From Limosilactobacillus kribbianus (GTDB lineage: Bacteria > Bacillota > Bacilli > Lactobacillales > Lactobacillaceae), in contig NZ_JAOVYZ010000003.1 in the NCBI RefSeq assembly GCF_026413145.1, positions 34,839-98,838 of the forward strand: a stretch of DNA of 64,000 nucleotides, given 5' to 3'. The position numbers and the translations under genes are program-made. Shown here in pieces: positions 46,324-55,522 of this stretch. The notes beneath the pieces were generated by a model. It was not told the DNA's origin. It saw only the letters and a program-made list of their open reading frames with translations, and searched no databases. Every line of letters begins with the position of its first letter. The stretch's first letter is position 1.

Positions 46324-48160
46324 ACTGTTTCCTTCTTTCTTCACCATATCTGAGGATTAACCCTGTTGCGACCGCGTTCCGTGGCCCTTCAATTCCCCGA
46401 ACGTTCCCACGTCCGGCAACCAAGTTAAAGTGAGATAATTCATCGGTAACCTGTTGTGGAATTTCAAAGTCCAGGGCGGAACCACCAACAATGACAACGA
46501 ATGGAATATCACGAATATTTCCTGTTGGACTGACGTATCGAAGGGCCCGCAGTGCGTTGGTAACGAAGACCCGTTTCTTCGCGCTCTGCCGAACGAGCTT
46601 AATCTTTTCAATGCTTGGGTTACCAGAAACTGGTTCATAGCCGTCTGGCTTGATTACGACAACCCGTGCAAACAATTCAGATGGTAATGGTTCTTCAAAG
46701 AATTGAACGGAACCATCCTCGTGACGAATTTGGAACAGATTTTCAACCTTAGCCAGTGGGTACCGCTTGATATCCTCGGCCAGGTGAATATCATGTAGGC
46801 CTAATTCAGAATTGATGATCATGGTGACCATATCACCGGCACCAGCCAGGTGAATGGCAACCGTCTGATTTTCCTTGTTAATAATTGACGCATCGGTTGA
46901 ACCGGCACCCAGGTCAAGGATTGCAATTGGCTTGTCGGTCCCTGGCGTCGTTAAGGCCCCACGGATGGCTGACTCAACTTCAGCACCACCAATTTCAACC
47001 TTGGTATTGAATTCTTGTTCAATCAACTTCGCAATTACTTCCATTTGCAGGTGGTCAGATTTAACCATCGCGGCAATGCCGACAGCTGATTCGTTTGAGA
47101 ACTCACCAGCCAAACCACCACGAACTTCAACAGGGACTTGTGTATCAACCGCAAGCAAGTCTTGGATTGCGATATCACTATTTTGCTTTCCCGTCAGGTC
47201 CGCCATCGTTTGACGAACGTTCTCTAACATTCCGCCGACGTTGGTCCCAGACTCACCAGTAATATCATTAATGTTCCGGAAGCTGGAAACCTTCTTCATG
47301 ATGGCTGTAGCACCTTCGGAAACACCAACTTCTTCTTTACCGGTATCACCATCGATGATGATTTTACCTGCTGGGATTACCCGGGCCTTAACATCCCCAG
47401 CCGGAGTCTTAATAACAACGGCTGAACGGTTCCCAATCAGCGCCCGCGAAACAGGAACGATATTCTTGGTTTCTTCTGAATTCAAGTTGAACAGGGTGGC
47501 AATGCCGTATGGGTTAGACAGTTGAGAAATAACCTGCCCTGGGCCCGCCACTTCAACAGCTGCCAGCATATTCAACGGCACCTTGTCAATCATAGCAACT
47601 TCGTCAACAATCGGAATCTTCTTGTTCAGCCGGTTGTCAACAAGCACCCCGTCGTCATTCTTCATGATTGCAGCGGTAATTTTGTAACCAGAGGCCACGT
47701 AAGCATTGATCAGCTTAGCGACGTCTTCAAAGTCAATATCCTTTGGAACAACCACAATGTAGCTCTTGCTCTTATCGGTTTGCTTAACGAGGTCAAGCAG
47801 CCGGACGGTAATCCCCGCACCAGTTCCAAGGCCACCCGGCGTATCCGGGTTGTGTCCAATCATTGTTGATTCGGTAACAACCGTTTCGGTGATCGTTTCC
47901 ATCGCAACGTCACCAATTACCGGGGTCGCCTCGTTAATCCGGATAAGATCAATATCGCTAATCGTTAAGTTGGACTTGTTTAAGACTTGATTGATTGCGT
48001 CCCGAATACCGATTAGGTTTTGCTTCGTACCCTTGATACCTGTAGTAGGGGCAATTCCTGAGTTAATAAAGTGAACCGCTCCGTTGTCAGCGACATCAGC
48101 CAATGCCACTTCAGTGGAGGAATTCCCGATATCAACACCAATTACTTTTTCAGTTGACAT
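46313..48160 (-). CDS. pduG: Diol dehydratase reactivase large subunit
   Basis: 615 residues from ATG 48160. An Hsp70/actin-like ATPase: [18 protein letters not shown] at the start and [18 protein letters not shown] near residue 415 are the phosphate loops. It releases inactive cobalamin from PduCDE using ATP. Follows pduE by 29 nt. Confidence 0.97.
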   Translation of the reverse strand: MSTEKVIGVDIGNSSTEVALADVADNGAVHFINSGIAPTTGIKGTKQNLIGIRDAINQVLNKSNLTISDIDLIRINEATPVIGDVAMETITETVVTESTMIGHNPDTPGGLGTGAGITVRLLDLVKQTDKSKSYIVVVPKDIDFEDVAKLINAYVASGYKITAAIMKNDDGVLVDNRLNKKIPIVDEVAMIDKVPLNMLAAVEVAGPGQVISQLSNPYGIATLFNLNSEETKNIVPVSRALIGNRSAVVIKTPAGDVKARVIPAGKIIIDGDTGKEEVGVSEGATAIMKKVSSFRNINDITGESGTNVGGMLENVRQTMADLTGKQNSDIAIQDLLAVDTQVPVEVRGGLAGEFSNESAVGIAAMVKSDHLQMEVIAKLIEQEFNTKVEIGGAEVESAIRGALTTPGTDKPIAILDLGAGSTDASIINKENQTVAIHLAGAGDMVTMIINSELGLHDIHLAEDIKRYPLAKVENLFQIRHEDGSVQFFEEPLPSELFARVVVIKPDGYEPVSGNPSIEKIKLVRQSAKKRVFVTNALRALRYVSPTGNIRDIPFVVIVGGSALDFEIPQQVTDELSHFNLVAGRGNVRGIEGPRNAVATGLILRYGEERRKQYEQ

Positions 48161-48189
48161 ACACAAAACTCCCTACTTCATTCAAAATA

Positions 48190-48699
48190 TTAATTGTCGC
48201 CCTTAAGCTTCTTCCGACTTTCATAGTAGTCAGCCGCTTCTTCGAACCAAGCAGCACAAACATTGGCGTTGTACTTGTCACGAAGTTCCTTCGCAATGTC
48301 CAATAATTCTTGCTTAGTGGAACGGAATGGACGTAATGCGTTGTACATTTGAAGGACACGATCATCGGGAACCCGCGTTAATTCAGCGGCCCGCTGAAGG
48401 TTCTTTTGAATTGCTGGACGGCCAGCGCTGGCAGCAATTTCACCTTGCAGCTTCAAGGCTTCAGGAGTAATCCGCAGTTCCTTTGGGTCAACCTGGTCGT
48501 TTACAACCTTTTCCAGGGTAATGTCATCAAGGCTCTTACCCTTTGGTGTCTTTACTAAGTCACGGTGCTTTTGGTAAAGAGGGTAATCCTTAGCGGTCAT
48601 TTCTTTACTAGTTGAAGCAGAACTAGTTGAACTAGTAGAAGCCGCGTTACCCATTTGGGCCATGATCTTTGCTACTAAGTCATCAACTTCACTCATCAT
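48190..48699 (-). CDS. pduE: Propanediol/glycerol dehydratase small subunit
   Basis: 169 residues. DYPLYQKHRDLVKTPKGKSL and GEIAASAGRPAIQKNLQRAA are family blocks. The N-terminus MSEVDDLVAKIMAQM is followed by a Ser/Thr linker, fitting a targeting helix on a flexible tether. Confidence 0.97.
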   Translation of the reverse strand: MMSEVDDLVAKIMAQMGNAASTSSTSSASTSKEMTAKDYPLYQKHRDLVKTPKGKSLDDITLEKVVNDQVDPKELRITPEALKLQGEIAASAGRPAIQKNLQRAAELTRVPDDRVLQMYNALRPFRSTKQELLDIAKELRDKYNANVCAAWFEEAADYYESRKKLKGDN

Positions 48700-48708
48700 T
48701 ATGCCTCC

Positions 48709-49407
48709 TTAAAACGTAACCTTGATCTCTTCTTCAGGCTTACCAACAACAACTTGGTGAGTTTCACGAATGTGCATGATTGCTGAAATAGCTTGGTAGT
48801 GAATACGAGCAAGTTGATCATTCTTCGCTGGGACAGGTTCTGGAGATTCACCCTTTGCATACATTGCGGCGTTCTTACCAATTGCCCGGAATGTTTCTGG
48901 GGTCAGCACTGGAGCCTGTGGGAACAATTCAAGGTTTGACAGTGGGTCTTGATCCTTCTGGTGAATAACCGTCGTCCCCTTGGACTGAATACCAATGGCG
49001 ATTCCGGAGCCAGATAAGTGGTCACCTTGAACGGCAATGAAGGCAACGTCTGAAGAACGGTAAACCTTAACTACCCGTGCCTTCAGGCCCTCTTCTTCGA
49101 TCCCGGCAATTACTTGACGAAGAACTTCCTTGTGCGGAATCCCCGTTTCAGTCTTGTCAAGGACAGTTGCAAAGGCAGGTCCAACTGCAATTACAACTTC
49201 ATCCTTGGAGTAACCTGGCTTGGCTTCACCAACGGATTGGAACCAATCAACCTTCTTTTCAGGAACAGCCTTGCTGTTTGGTTGTTGTTCTTCGGTGGAT
49301 GAGGCACTGTCATTTTTATCAAAGTTTATTTTTGTGTCAATTTGGTTAGTTTCGCTTAAAACTTCTTGAACAATTTTACGTAATAAGTTTTCATCAACAT
49401 CAGCCAT
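48709..49407 (-). CDS. pduD: Propanediol/glycerol dehydratase medium subunit
   Basis: 232 residues. N-terminal targeting helix [20 protein letters not shown], a polar linker to about residue 50, then the core with [23 protein letters not shown] (two blocks) and [17 protein letters not shown] that contacts cobalamin. Confidence 0.97.
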   Translation of the reverse strand: MADVDENLLRKIVQEVLSETNQIDTKINFDKNDSASSTEEQQPNSKAVPEKKVDWFQSVGEAKPGYSKDEVVIAVGPAFATVLDKTETGIPHKEVLRQVIAGIEEEGLKARVVKVYRSSDVAFIAVQGDHLSGSGIAIGIQSKGTTVIHQKDQDPLSNLELFPQAPVLTPETFRAIGKNAAMYAKGESPEPVPAKNDQLARIHYQAISAIMHIRETHQVVVGKPEEEIKVTF

Positions 49408-49424
49408 AACCGACTACCTCCTCT

Positions 49425-51101
49425 CTACAGTTCCAAGTGTTCTGGATCAAGTGCGAATGGAAGATCCTTAATCCGATCCCATTCTTCCTTGTCTTCGTAA
49501 AGACGGTATCCAGTACCTGGGCCTTGGTAATCATTTCCGTCATTGACGGCAGAAGTGATGTTCCAGTCTTTATCAAAGATTGATGAGGTCTGGAGGTAAT
49601 CACCAACCACTTTTTGCTTCTGCAGGTTCAGAACGGCTTGAGCAACATCCTTGAAGCCGTGGTTGTACAGAGCCTTGATAATGTCAACGGCAGTGATGCC
49701 ACGGTCCATCATGTCTTGAGCAGCCTTCATATCTGCAACCATGTCACGTTTTGGCATGTCGTCGTGCGTGTTAGCATAGGTTGCGGCTTCAACTTCTTCG
49801 TCCGTGATCTTTGGCAGACCAAGATCTTCGAAGACAGCTTGCAGAGCCTTAGCAGCCTTGTTACGAGCCTTAATGATATCCTCTTCCTTAACTGGGTGAA
49901 TACCATAGTATTGACCCAGGTCACGTTCCATGACGTACATGTCATCGTAGTCCATTGCGTCAGTGTTTGAACCAGCGAACGTGTTATCGTAGTTAGGAGT
50001 GGATGAGTAACCGGAGTTGATGTAGTCAGTACCGGCGATGAACTGACCGATAAACCGTTCAGTCCGCCGCATGTCTGAGTGGGAGTATGCCTGGTCACAA
50101 CCAGAAGCACATTCGATGTCGCACATCATACATAAGAGGTTTTCACCAAGAACTTCACGGATACCATCAGGAACGGCACCTGGAATTTCGATACAACTTA
50201 CGGCACCGTTCTGCAGACCTTGAACACCGGAAGCCTTGGTAAGCAGGATACAACGTGCTTCAAGGTAGAGCATGGACTTTCCTTCTGGGTAACCCATCAG
50301 AACTTCTGAACCGGCACCAGAAGTGAACCGCATCTTCAAACCACGAGATGCGTAACATGAAGCCAGGAACCCTTTCGACCATGGCGTGTCATCACCATCG
50401 GTAAATACCCGGTCGGTCCCGTAAACAGAAATCGTTTCAGCGTAGGCAGTAAATCCACGCATCCCCAGTTGCAGTTCAGTAGCTTCTTCGACGGAGCACT
50501 GAGTAAGAACACCTGGACGACCAGTTTGGGCACCAATCAGAATTGAAATAGCGTTGAACGGTGCATAACGAGCAACGGCAGTCGTAGTTTCTTGTTCTGG
50601 GAAGCCACGCAGCGCTGCATCGGCGGCATCGGAAGCAATTTGAACAGGGTTATCAACCGTGTTCGTAACGTGACACTGGTTGTCTGGCCGACGACGCGGA
50701 CGCATCTTCTTGATGGCCATGATCATTTCACCAAAGTCAAGCTTACTAATAATTTCTTCGGCCTTTGCTGGGGTTAATGCTGAGGTGATCTTGATGATGT
50801 CACTCCGGGAAACGTTCGGGTCAACTAACATCCGAGCGATCTTGGTTGAGTCCATCTTGGTAACTTCTTCAACCCGATTAACATCAATTCCATACTTGGC
50901 AATGTATAGGTCAATTAAGTCAAAGTCTTCCAGCTTCTTGCCATCCATTTCGACAATCTTGCCATCTTCAACCTTAACGCTTGGCTTTGGGTCGTTTGGA
51001 CCCATCATTGCTACGAAACCTTCTTCAGGCCATTCTTTAACAAATGTATCCTGGTGAATTGGACGTTTTTCTAGTTCTTCAAAACGCTTTTGACGCTTCA
51101 T
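49425..51101 (-). CDS. pduC: Propanediol/glycerol dehydratase large subunit
   Basis: 558 residues, close to the Salmonella length. The TIM barrel holds the substrate and radical: CHVTNTVDNPVQIASDAADA, RGFTAYAETISVYGTD and CASGCDQAYSHSDMRRTERF. It converts 1,2-propanediol to propionaldehyde and glycerol to 3-hydroxypropionaldehyde (reuterin). Confidence 0.98.
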   Translation of the reverse strand: MKRQKRFEELEKRPIHQDTFVKEWPEEGFVAMMGPNDPKPSVKVEDGKIVEMDGKKLEDFDLIDLYIAKYGIDVNRVEEVTKMDSTKIARMLVDPNVSRSDIIKITSALTPAKAEEIISKLDFGEMIMAIKKMRPRRRPDNQCHVTNTVDNPVQIASDAADAALRGFPEQETTTAVARYAPFNAISILIGAQTGRPGVLTQCSVEEATELQLGMRGFTAYAETISVYGTDRVFTDGDDTPWSKGFLASCYASRGLKMRFTSGAGSEVLMGYPEGKSMLYLEARCILLTKASGVQGLQNGAVSCIEIPGAVPDGIREVLGENLLCMMCDIECASGCDQAYSHSDMRRTERFIGQFIAGTDYINSGYSSTPNYDNTFAGSNTDAMDYDDMYVMERDLGQYYGIHPVKEEDIIKARNKAAKALQAVFEDLGLPKITDEEVEAATYANTHDDMPKRDMVADMKAAQDMMDRGITAVDIIKALYNHGFKDVAQAVLNLQKQKVVGDYLQTSSIFDKDWNITSAVNDGNDYQGPGTGYRLYEDKEEWDRIKDLPFALDPEHLEL

Positions 51102-51122
51102 AAAGTAGTCCTCCTTTCAGAT

Positions 51123-51839
51123 CTACTTAATGTACGGTGGAAAATCACTAACTGGTTCTTCGCCAAGTTCTGCTAACAACTTCAAGCCAATTTCACGACC
51201 AGCCATTACAGCTTGCCGAACAGCACCTGAATCACCGGTAATGGTCAGACAACCTTCGTTTGAGAAGCTTGTACCGTGACTTGGTGAAGTGAAATTCAAT
51301 GGTTCAACACCAGCGGTCTTTAAGGCCTTATCTCCCATTACGACACCAATCCCTGAAGGACAACCACAAATCAATCCAAATGCCTTGCCTTCAACTGCAC
51401 CGAGGCCAACGTGGGCCGCGTTAGAAGCACGGGCAGTAAACTGGAATTCCAAGTGACCAGCCTTAGAGCTGTAAACATCACCGAATGTCCGGTTCAGATT
51501 GTCTAAGGCAACACGAACAGCCTGACGTGCATCGGCTGGGTCATCACCACCAACGATGATCAAGCAACCGTGGCCACCGCCACCCTTGGTATCACGTGGC
51601 CATTCAACATCGATACAATCCATGTTTGTGGCTTTGACACCTTCGTCCATTGCCATGATTTGTGGACCGGCACCGTTACGGTCACTTAAGATCCCTAAGG
51701 TCTTGTATTGCTTTGTAACGTGTAATTTGTCTAACAGTTGTTGGTCAACGCTTGGAATTACCATTCCAATCGTGTCACCGATTTCACTAGCCCCGACAAA
51801 TTCTGGAACGGAACTAGTAGAGTTCAGAAAGTCATTCAT
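51123..51839 (-). CDS. pduB: Microcompartment shell trimer PduB (short form)
   Basis: 238 residues from ATG 51839 (MNDFLNSTSS) behind CAGGAGG. Tandem BMC domains: PEFVGASEIGDTIGMVIPSV starts the first, and EFQFTARASNAAHVGLGAVEG the second. The length is that of the Salmonella PduB' product; the ~37-residue N-terminal extension of full PduB, which joins shell and core, has no match upstream (the open frame to 51890 has no resemblance). Confidence 0.93.
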   Translation of the reverse strand: MNDFLNSTSSVPEFVGASEIGDTIGMVIPSVDQQLLDKLHVTKQYKTLGILSDRNGAGPQIMAMDEGVKATNMDCIDVEWPRDTKGGGGHGCLIIVGGDDPADARQAVRVALDNLNRTFGDVYSSKAGHLEFQFTARASNAAHVGLGAVEGKAFGLICGCPSGIGVVMGDKALKTAGVEPLNFTSPSHGTSFSNEGCLTITGDSGAVRQAVMAGREIGLKLLAELGEEPVSDFPPYIK

Positions 51840-51935
51840 TCTTTTAGCCTCCTGCTTTGTTAAAGCTCCTAATAATAAAGCTCTTAACACAGATAATTAC
51901 CTTATTACCTGTATAAGGGCTTTATCTCGTTAAAA

Positions 51936-52214
51936 CTAATCCTTGTTTGGCAAGAGAGTTTCGACTTCAGATTGAGGACGTGGAATTACGTAGTTAGATA
52001 CAACTTCCCCAATGTTTTCGGCAGCTTGTACACCAGCGTCAACTGATGCCTTAACAGCACCAACATCACCACGAACCATAACAGTTACCAGTCCGTGACC
52101 GATCTTTTCTTGACCAATCAGCTTAACATTAGCAGCCTTAACCATTGCATCGGCAGCTTCGATTGAAGCTACAAGTCCTTCGGTTTCAATTAAACCAAGT
52201 GCTTCTTGTCCCAT
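51936..52214 (-). CDS. pduA: Microcompartment shell hexamer PduA with His at pore position 40
   Basis: 92 residues, first gene of the operon, ATG behind [27 protein letters not shown] and [19 protein letters not shown] make the BMC domain. The pore loop reads [10 protein letters not shown]: residue 40 is His where Salmonella PduA has Ser. A 96-nt gap with a small hairpin separates it from pduB. Confidence 0.97.
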   Translation of the reverse strand: MGQEALGLIETEGLVASIEAADAMVKAANVKLIGQEKIGHGLVTVMVRGDVGAVKASVDAGVQAAENIGEVVSNYVIPRPQSEVETLLPNKD

Positions 52215-52449
52215 AAAAATGCCTCCTAAAAGATAAACAGTGATTCCTAGAAATCGCTTACAATTTTGTACATTTTTATTCTATTACACAATGTTTGTGA
52301 TATTTTATCTTAAATATCGCTTACAAGGTTAAAATAACAACAAACAGCAATTATATATAATAATAGCAAGTTCAAAAGCTTCTTTTTGCACGAATGTATG
52401 TTAATATATTATCAAATTAACCCTTTTTAAGAGCCAATCGAGGTTATTT
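52215..52449. promoter_or_regulatory. Divergent pduA/pocR control region with two cre-like sites
   Basis: 235 AT-rich bases. On the minus strand TTGTAAGCGATTTCTA (52248-52263) matches the cre consensus WTGNAANCGNWNNCW fully, and TTGTAAGCGATATTTA (52311-52326) with one mismatch. TAGAAT near 52279 (minus) is a likely pduA -10 with no good -35, which fits an activator-dependent promoter. CACAA-tgt-TTGTG at 52287-52299 is a further inverted repeat that could be the PocR site. Confidence 0.7.
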
Positions 52450-53532
52450 ATGTACGAATATTCATCTAAATTTCTCAACAATATCCAAAAAGTTACCAAG
52501 TTATTCACAAAAATCACAAGCATTGACATCATTTTCGTTGGTATTACCGGTGCAGTTGTCGACAGTAATACCTTCCTTTTTGACTCCAACGTTGCAATTA
52601 ACTATTTACGTAAATTGGAGTTAAAAAAGTATATTATTTACCCCTTGGCCATCGATGAATCACTGAGTGGCTTCTTTATTCTGGATATTTCACAGCTTGA
52701 CACAGAATCAATTAAACTTTGCCGCAAGTATATTGAAGTTTCGGTTAGCGACGTACTAGATAGTAAAACAGCCACTATTCAAATCCTCAATCAGCTGGAA
52801 ACGCCTAAAATCAACTCACTCTTGAAGGTCTTTAACGGTATCCTCGGCATCTCTGAAGAAGAGAATATGGCGGCGGCCCTTTCAAAGATGACGATCAATG
52901 GTGCTGATGATGACGCGGCACCAAACGATATCGAAAAGAATATTATGATGGCCCTCAAATACATTCACTCCAATCTCGAAAAGTCGTTGACGCTAGAAAG
53001 TGTTTCGCAAAAGATTTACCTTTCGCCTTCTTATTTAAGTCGGATCTTCAAAAACTACTTTAATGATAATTTTATCAACTACATCAACCTACAAAAGATT
53101 GCGTTAGCGCAAGAAAAGCTAGTTTTCTCAAGCACGCCGATTAATAAGTTAGCTCGGCAAATTGGATTTTCACAGGCGAGTTACTTTACCAAGATTTTTA
53201 AGCAAAAAGTCGGAATGACACCGTCTAAGTACCGAAAATACAATTCCGCAATTCAAAAGATTTACACCATTCCAAGAGATTTAACATGGCGCTCAAATAA
53301 GTCTGTTTACGAAATTTCAAAAGACTTTTTCAATCAAAATGGTATTTCATTTAAAGCACGGGACGTAAATGGTTATCCTTATATTCATTCGATTGACGAT
53401 TTAAATGACGTTGCCCAGCAAGCGGGTTGGGTTTATACCGTTGATTGTGCACAACCGATCACACCGGCCAGTGAGATCAATGTCTTCGATAAGTCCGTTA
53501 TTCAATGGATTTATACAGAAAAAATCTACTAA
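52450..53532 (+). CDS. pocR: AraC-family activator PocR with an extra transcobalamin-like C-terminal domain
   Basis: 360 residues, AT-rich compared with its neighbours. Residues 1 to about 150 are a sensor region of no clear family. Residues about 165-265 are the AraC DNA-binding domain: ESVSQKIYLSPSYLSRIFKN and INKLARQIGFSQASYFTKIF are the two helix-turn-helix units, ending GMTPSKYRK. After it come about 85 more residues (275-360) with VNGYPYIHSIDDL, GWVYTVDCAQPITPASE and VIQWIYT, the pattern of DUF4430 (transcobalamin-like C-terminal). AraC regulators usually end at the HTH. It should activate pdu and perhaps cbi genes; the added domain might bind corrinoid. Confidence 0.88.
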   Translation: MYEYSSKFLNNIQKVTKLFTKITSIDIIFVGITGAVVDSNTFLFDSNVAINYLRKLELKKYIIYPLAIDESLSGFFILDISQLDTESIKLCRKYIEVSVSDVLDSKTATIQILNQLETPKINSLLKVFNGILGISEEENMAAALSKMTINGADDDAAPNDIEKNIMMALKYIHSNLEKSLTLESVSQKIYLSPSYLSRIFKNYFNDNFINYINLQKIALAQEKLVFSSTPINKLARQIGFSQASYFTKIFKQKVGMTPSKYRKYNSAIQKIYTIPRDLTWRSNKSVYEISKDFFNQNGISFKARDVNGYPYIHSIDDLNDVAQQAGWVYTVDCAQPITPASEINVFDKSVIQWIYTEKIY

Positions 53533-53541
53533 ATACTAAAT

Positions 53542-53597
53542 AACAACAGCCTGAGAGCAAGAGGAAAATTCTCCGTTCTCAGGCTGTTGTTTTATTA
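53542..53597 (+). terminator. Terminator after pocR
   Basis: AACAACAGCCTGAGA pairs perfectly with TCTCAGGCTGTTGTT, then TTATTATTG. Confidence 0.9.
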
Positions 53598-53889
53598 TTG
53601 CTTCCTTAATTAATCAGCAGAATCTTTATACAATCCTGTGCAAGCCCAAAATGAACTTTTAAAATTTTGCGTTCGAGAAAAAAGATAAATGATTCAAAAG
53701 AGCGCTAGTTCATCAAATTTATATAGCAAAATAACATTATTTGGTTGAATGATTTAACAGATTATTGCGCTTGATGGGCAAATAATATTATCAAGACAAT
53801 AAAAGACATAGTGAGTATGTTAACATAAAAATCGAATAGAAAGCGCATACAATTTTGTAACTAAATCATAAAAGGTCGGTGTTTTTAAC
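53598..53889 (+). promoter_or_regulatory. pduF promoter region with cre-like site
   Basis: AT-rich leader. At 53838-53853 the minus strand reads TTGTATGCGCTTTCTA, one mismatch from cre; it is preceded by TACAAAATTGTA exactly as at the pduA site (52248-52270). No other coding or RNA feature was seen. The pduF ribosome site is AAAAGG at 53871-53876. Confidence 0.6.
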
Positions 53890-54597
53890 ATGCATGGATT
53901 TATAGGTGAATTTTTAGGCACAATGGTCCTGATTTTATTAGGTGCCGGTTGTTGTGCTGGTAATAGTTTGAACAAGACCTATGGTAAGCAAAGCGGCTGG
54001 TGGTACATCTGTATCTCCTGGGGACTCGCTGTTACCATGGGGGTTTACGTTGCTAGTTTCTTTGGCTCACTCGGTCACCTGAACCCAGCTGTAACCATTC
54101 CGTACGCAATCTTTGGGCTTTTCCCGTGGAGCGATGTTATTCCATACCTGCTTGGTCAGTTCTTAGGTGCATTTGTCGGTGCCGCATTAGTAATTATTCA
54201 ATTCTATCCACAATTCAAGGCAACCAAAACTGAAGAAGAAGGTAACAACGTCGGAATCTTTGCTACCCGTCCTGCAATCAAGAGTCCAGTTTTCAACTTC
54301 TTCTCAGAAGTAATTGCAACTTTTGCATTTATCTTCATTCTGCTGAACCTTGGTGACTTCAGCAAGGGCTTAAAGCCACTGGTTGTTGGTCTGGTCATTG
54401 CGGTTGTTGGTACCTGCCTGGGGACGACCACCGGATTCGCGTTGAACCCTGCCCGTGACTGGGCACCACGTTTTGCCTACACTATTCTGCCGGTTCCTAA
54501 CAAGAGCGGTGCTGAATGGTGGTACGCTTGGGTTCCAATGGTTGGCCCAATCGTCGGCGGGATCATCGCTTGTGCCTTGCAAGAAGCAATTGCATAA
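53890..54597 (+). CDS. pduF: Glycerol/propanediol uptake facilitator
   Basis: 235 residues, six membrane segments and two half-helices of the MIP family. The two NPA boxes are GHLNPAVTIPYAIFG and GFALNPARDWAPRF; Asp after the second NPAR is typical of glycerol facilitators and not water channels. It lets glycerol and 1,2-propanediol enter for the dehydratase. Confidence 0.95.
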   Translation: MHGFIGEFLGTMVLILLGAGCCAGNSLNKTYGKQSGWWYICISWGLAVTMGVYVASFFGSLGHLNPAVTIPYAIFGLFPWSDVIPYLLGQFLGAFVGAALVIIQFYPQFKATKTEEEGNNVGIFATRPAIKSPVFNFFSEVIATFAFIFILLNLGDFSKGLKPLVVGLVIAVVGTCLGTTTGFALNPARDWAPRFAYTILPVPNKSGAEWWYAWVPMVGPIVGGIIACALQEAIA

Positions 54598-54613
54598 TCA
54601 AATGATTGGTTTA

Positions 54614-54646
54614 GGAGGCTGGGATGTTCCTCAGCCTTCTTTTACG
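54614..54646 (+). terminator. Terminator after pduF
   Basis: AGGAGGCTGGG / CCTCAGCCTTCT hairpin followed by TTTTACG, 17 nt after the stop. Confidence 0.7.
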
Positions 54647-54677
54647 TTTAAAAGCAAATAGTAAGGATGTGGAGATA

Positions 54678-55511
54678 ATGGGGGACAAAATATTAGCAAA
54701 CAGCAACAAGCAATTGAAACGTTTTGAATCAATTGTTAATAGTGACAAAGCGCTGAAAAAGGTGAAGGAAGGCGACAAGCTAAAGGTTGGCGTTGACCTT
54801 GGGACCTCCTCAATTGTTTTAACCGTTTTAGATAAGGACGACAACATCGTTTACGGCGCATACGAATATGACCACGCCGTCCAGGACGGGATCGTTGTTA
54901 ACTTCATGGAATCGGTCAACATTCTCCGGCGCTTAAAGGCCAAGGCCGAAGAGGTGCTGGGCGTGGAATTAAAGACCGCGTGCGGAGCCATCCCACCGAA
55001 GACCGGTGAAAAGAGTGCCAAAGTCGTCGCCAATGTCATCGAGGAAACCGGAATGCTGTGCACCGGTGTAGAAGACGAACCGACCGCCGCGGCCAAATTC
55101 CTGCGGCTCAAGACCGGTACCGTTGTTGATATTGGTGGTGGAACCACCGGGATCAGTATTTTCCAAAACGGTAAGTTAACGCACGTCATCGATGAGGCCA
55201 CCGGTGGCTTCCACATGACCCTTGTCCTAGGTGGCCGATACAAGATCAAAAATGAAGAGGCTGAAAAGCTCAAGCGGAACAAGGACAAGGAAGAAGAGGT
55301 TTACTCCGTTATCAAGCCAGTCGTTGAAAAGATGGCCGCCATTGTTCAAAACATGGGGTCCGAAGTCAACGACCCCGTCATCGTCGTTGGTGGTGCAACC
55401 AACTTTGACGAATTTACAAAAACTTTTAGCAAGGTCCTGAAGAGAAAGGTTTATAAGCCGCTCTACCCACAATTTGTAACGCCACTGGGCATTGCAATGT
55501 TTGATAACTAG
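54678..55511 (+). CDS. eutJ: EutJ-family Hsp70-like protein
   Basis: 277 residues from ATG 54678 behind AAGGATGTGGAG; the reading back to 54624 runs through the pduF terminator. Actin/Hsp70 ATPase fold: VGVDLGTSSIVLTVL, TVVDIGGGTTGISIF and VIVVGGATNFDEF are the phosphate and adenosine loops. EutJ is taken as a chaperone for ethanolamine microcompartment enzymes; here it should act in the pdu system, where no eut genes are visible. Confidence 0.92.
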   Translation: MGDKILANSNKQLKRFESIVNSDKALKKVKEGDKLKVGVDLGTSSIVLTVLDKDDNIVYGAYEYDHAVQDGIVVNFMESVNILRRLKAKAEEVLGVELKTACGAIPPKTGEKSAKVVANVIEETGMLCTGVEDEPTAAAKFLRLKTGTVVDIGGGTTGISIFQNGKLTHVIDEATGGFHMTLVLGGRYKIKNEEAEKLKRNKDKEEEVYSVIKPVVEKMAAIVQNMGSEVNDPVIVVGGATNFDEFTKTFSKVLKRKVYKPLYPQFVTPLGIAMFDN

Positions 55512-55522
55512 AAGGTGACAAA

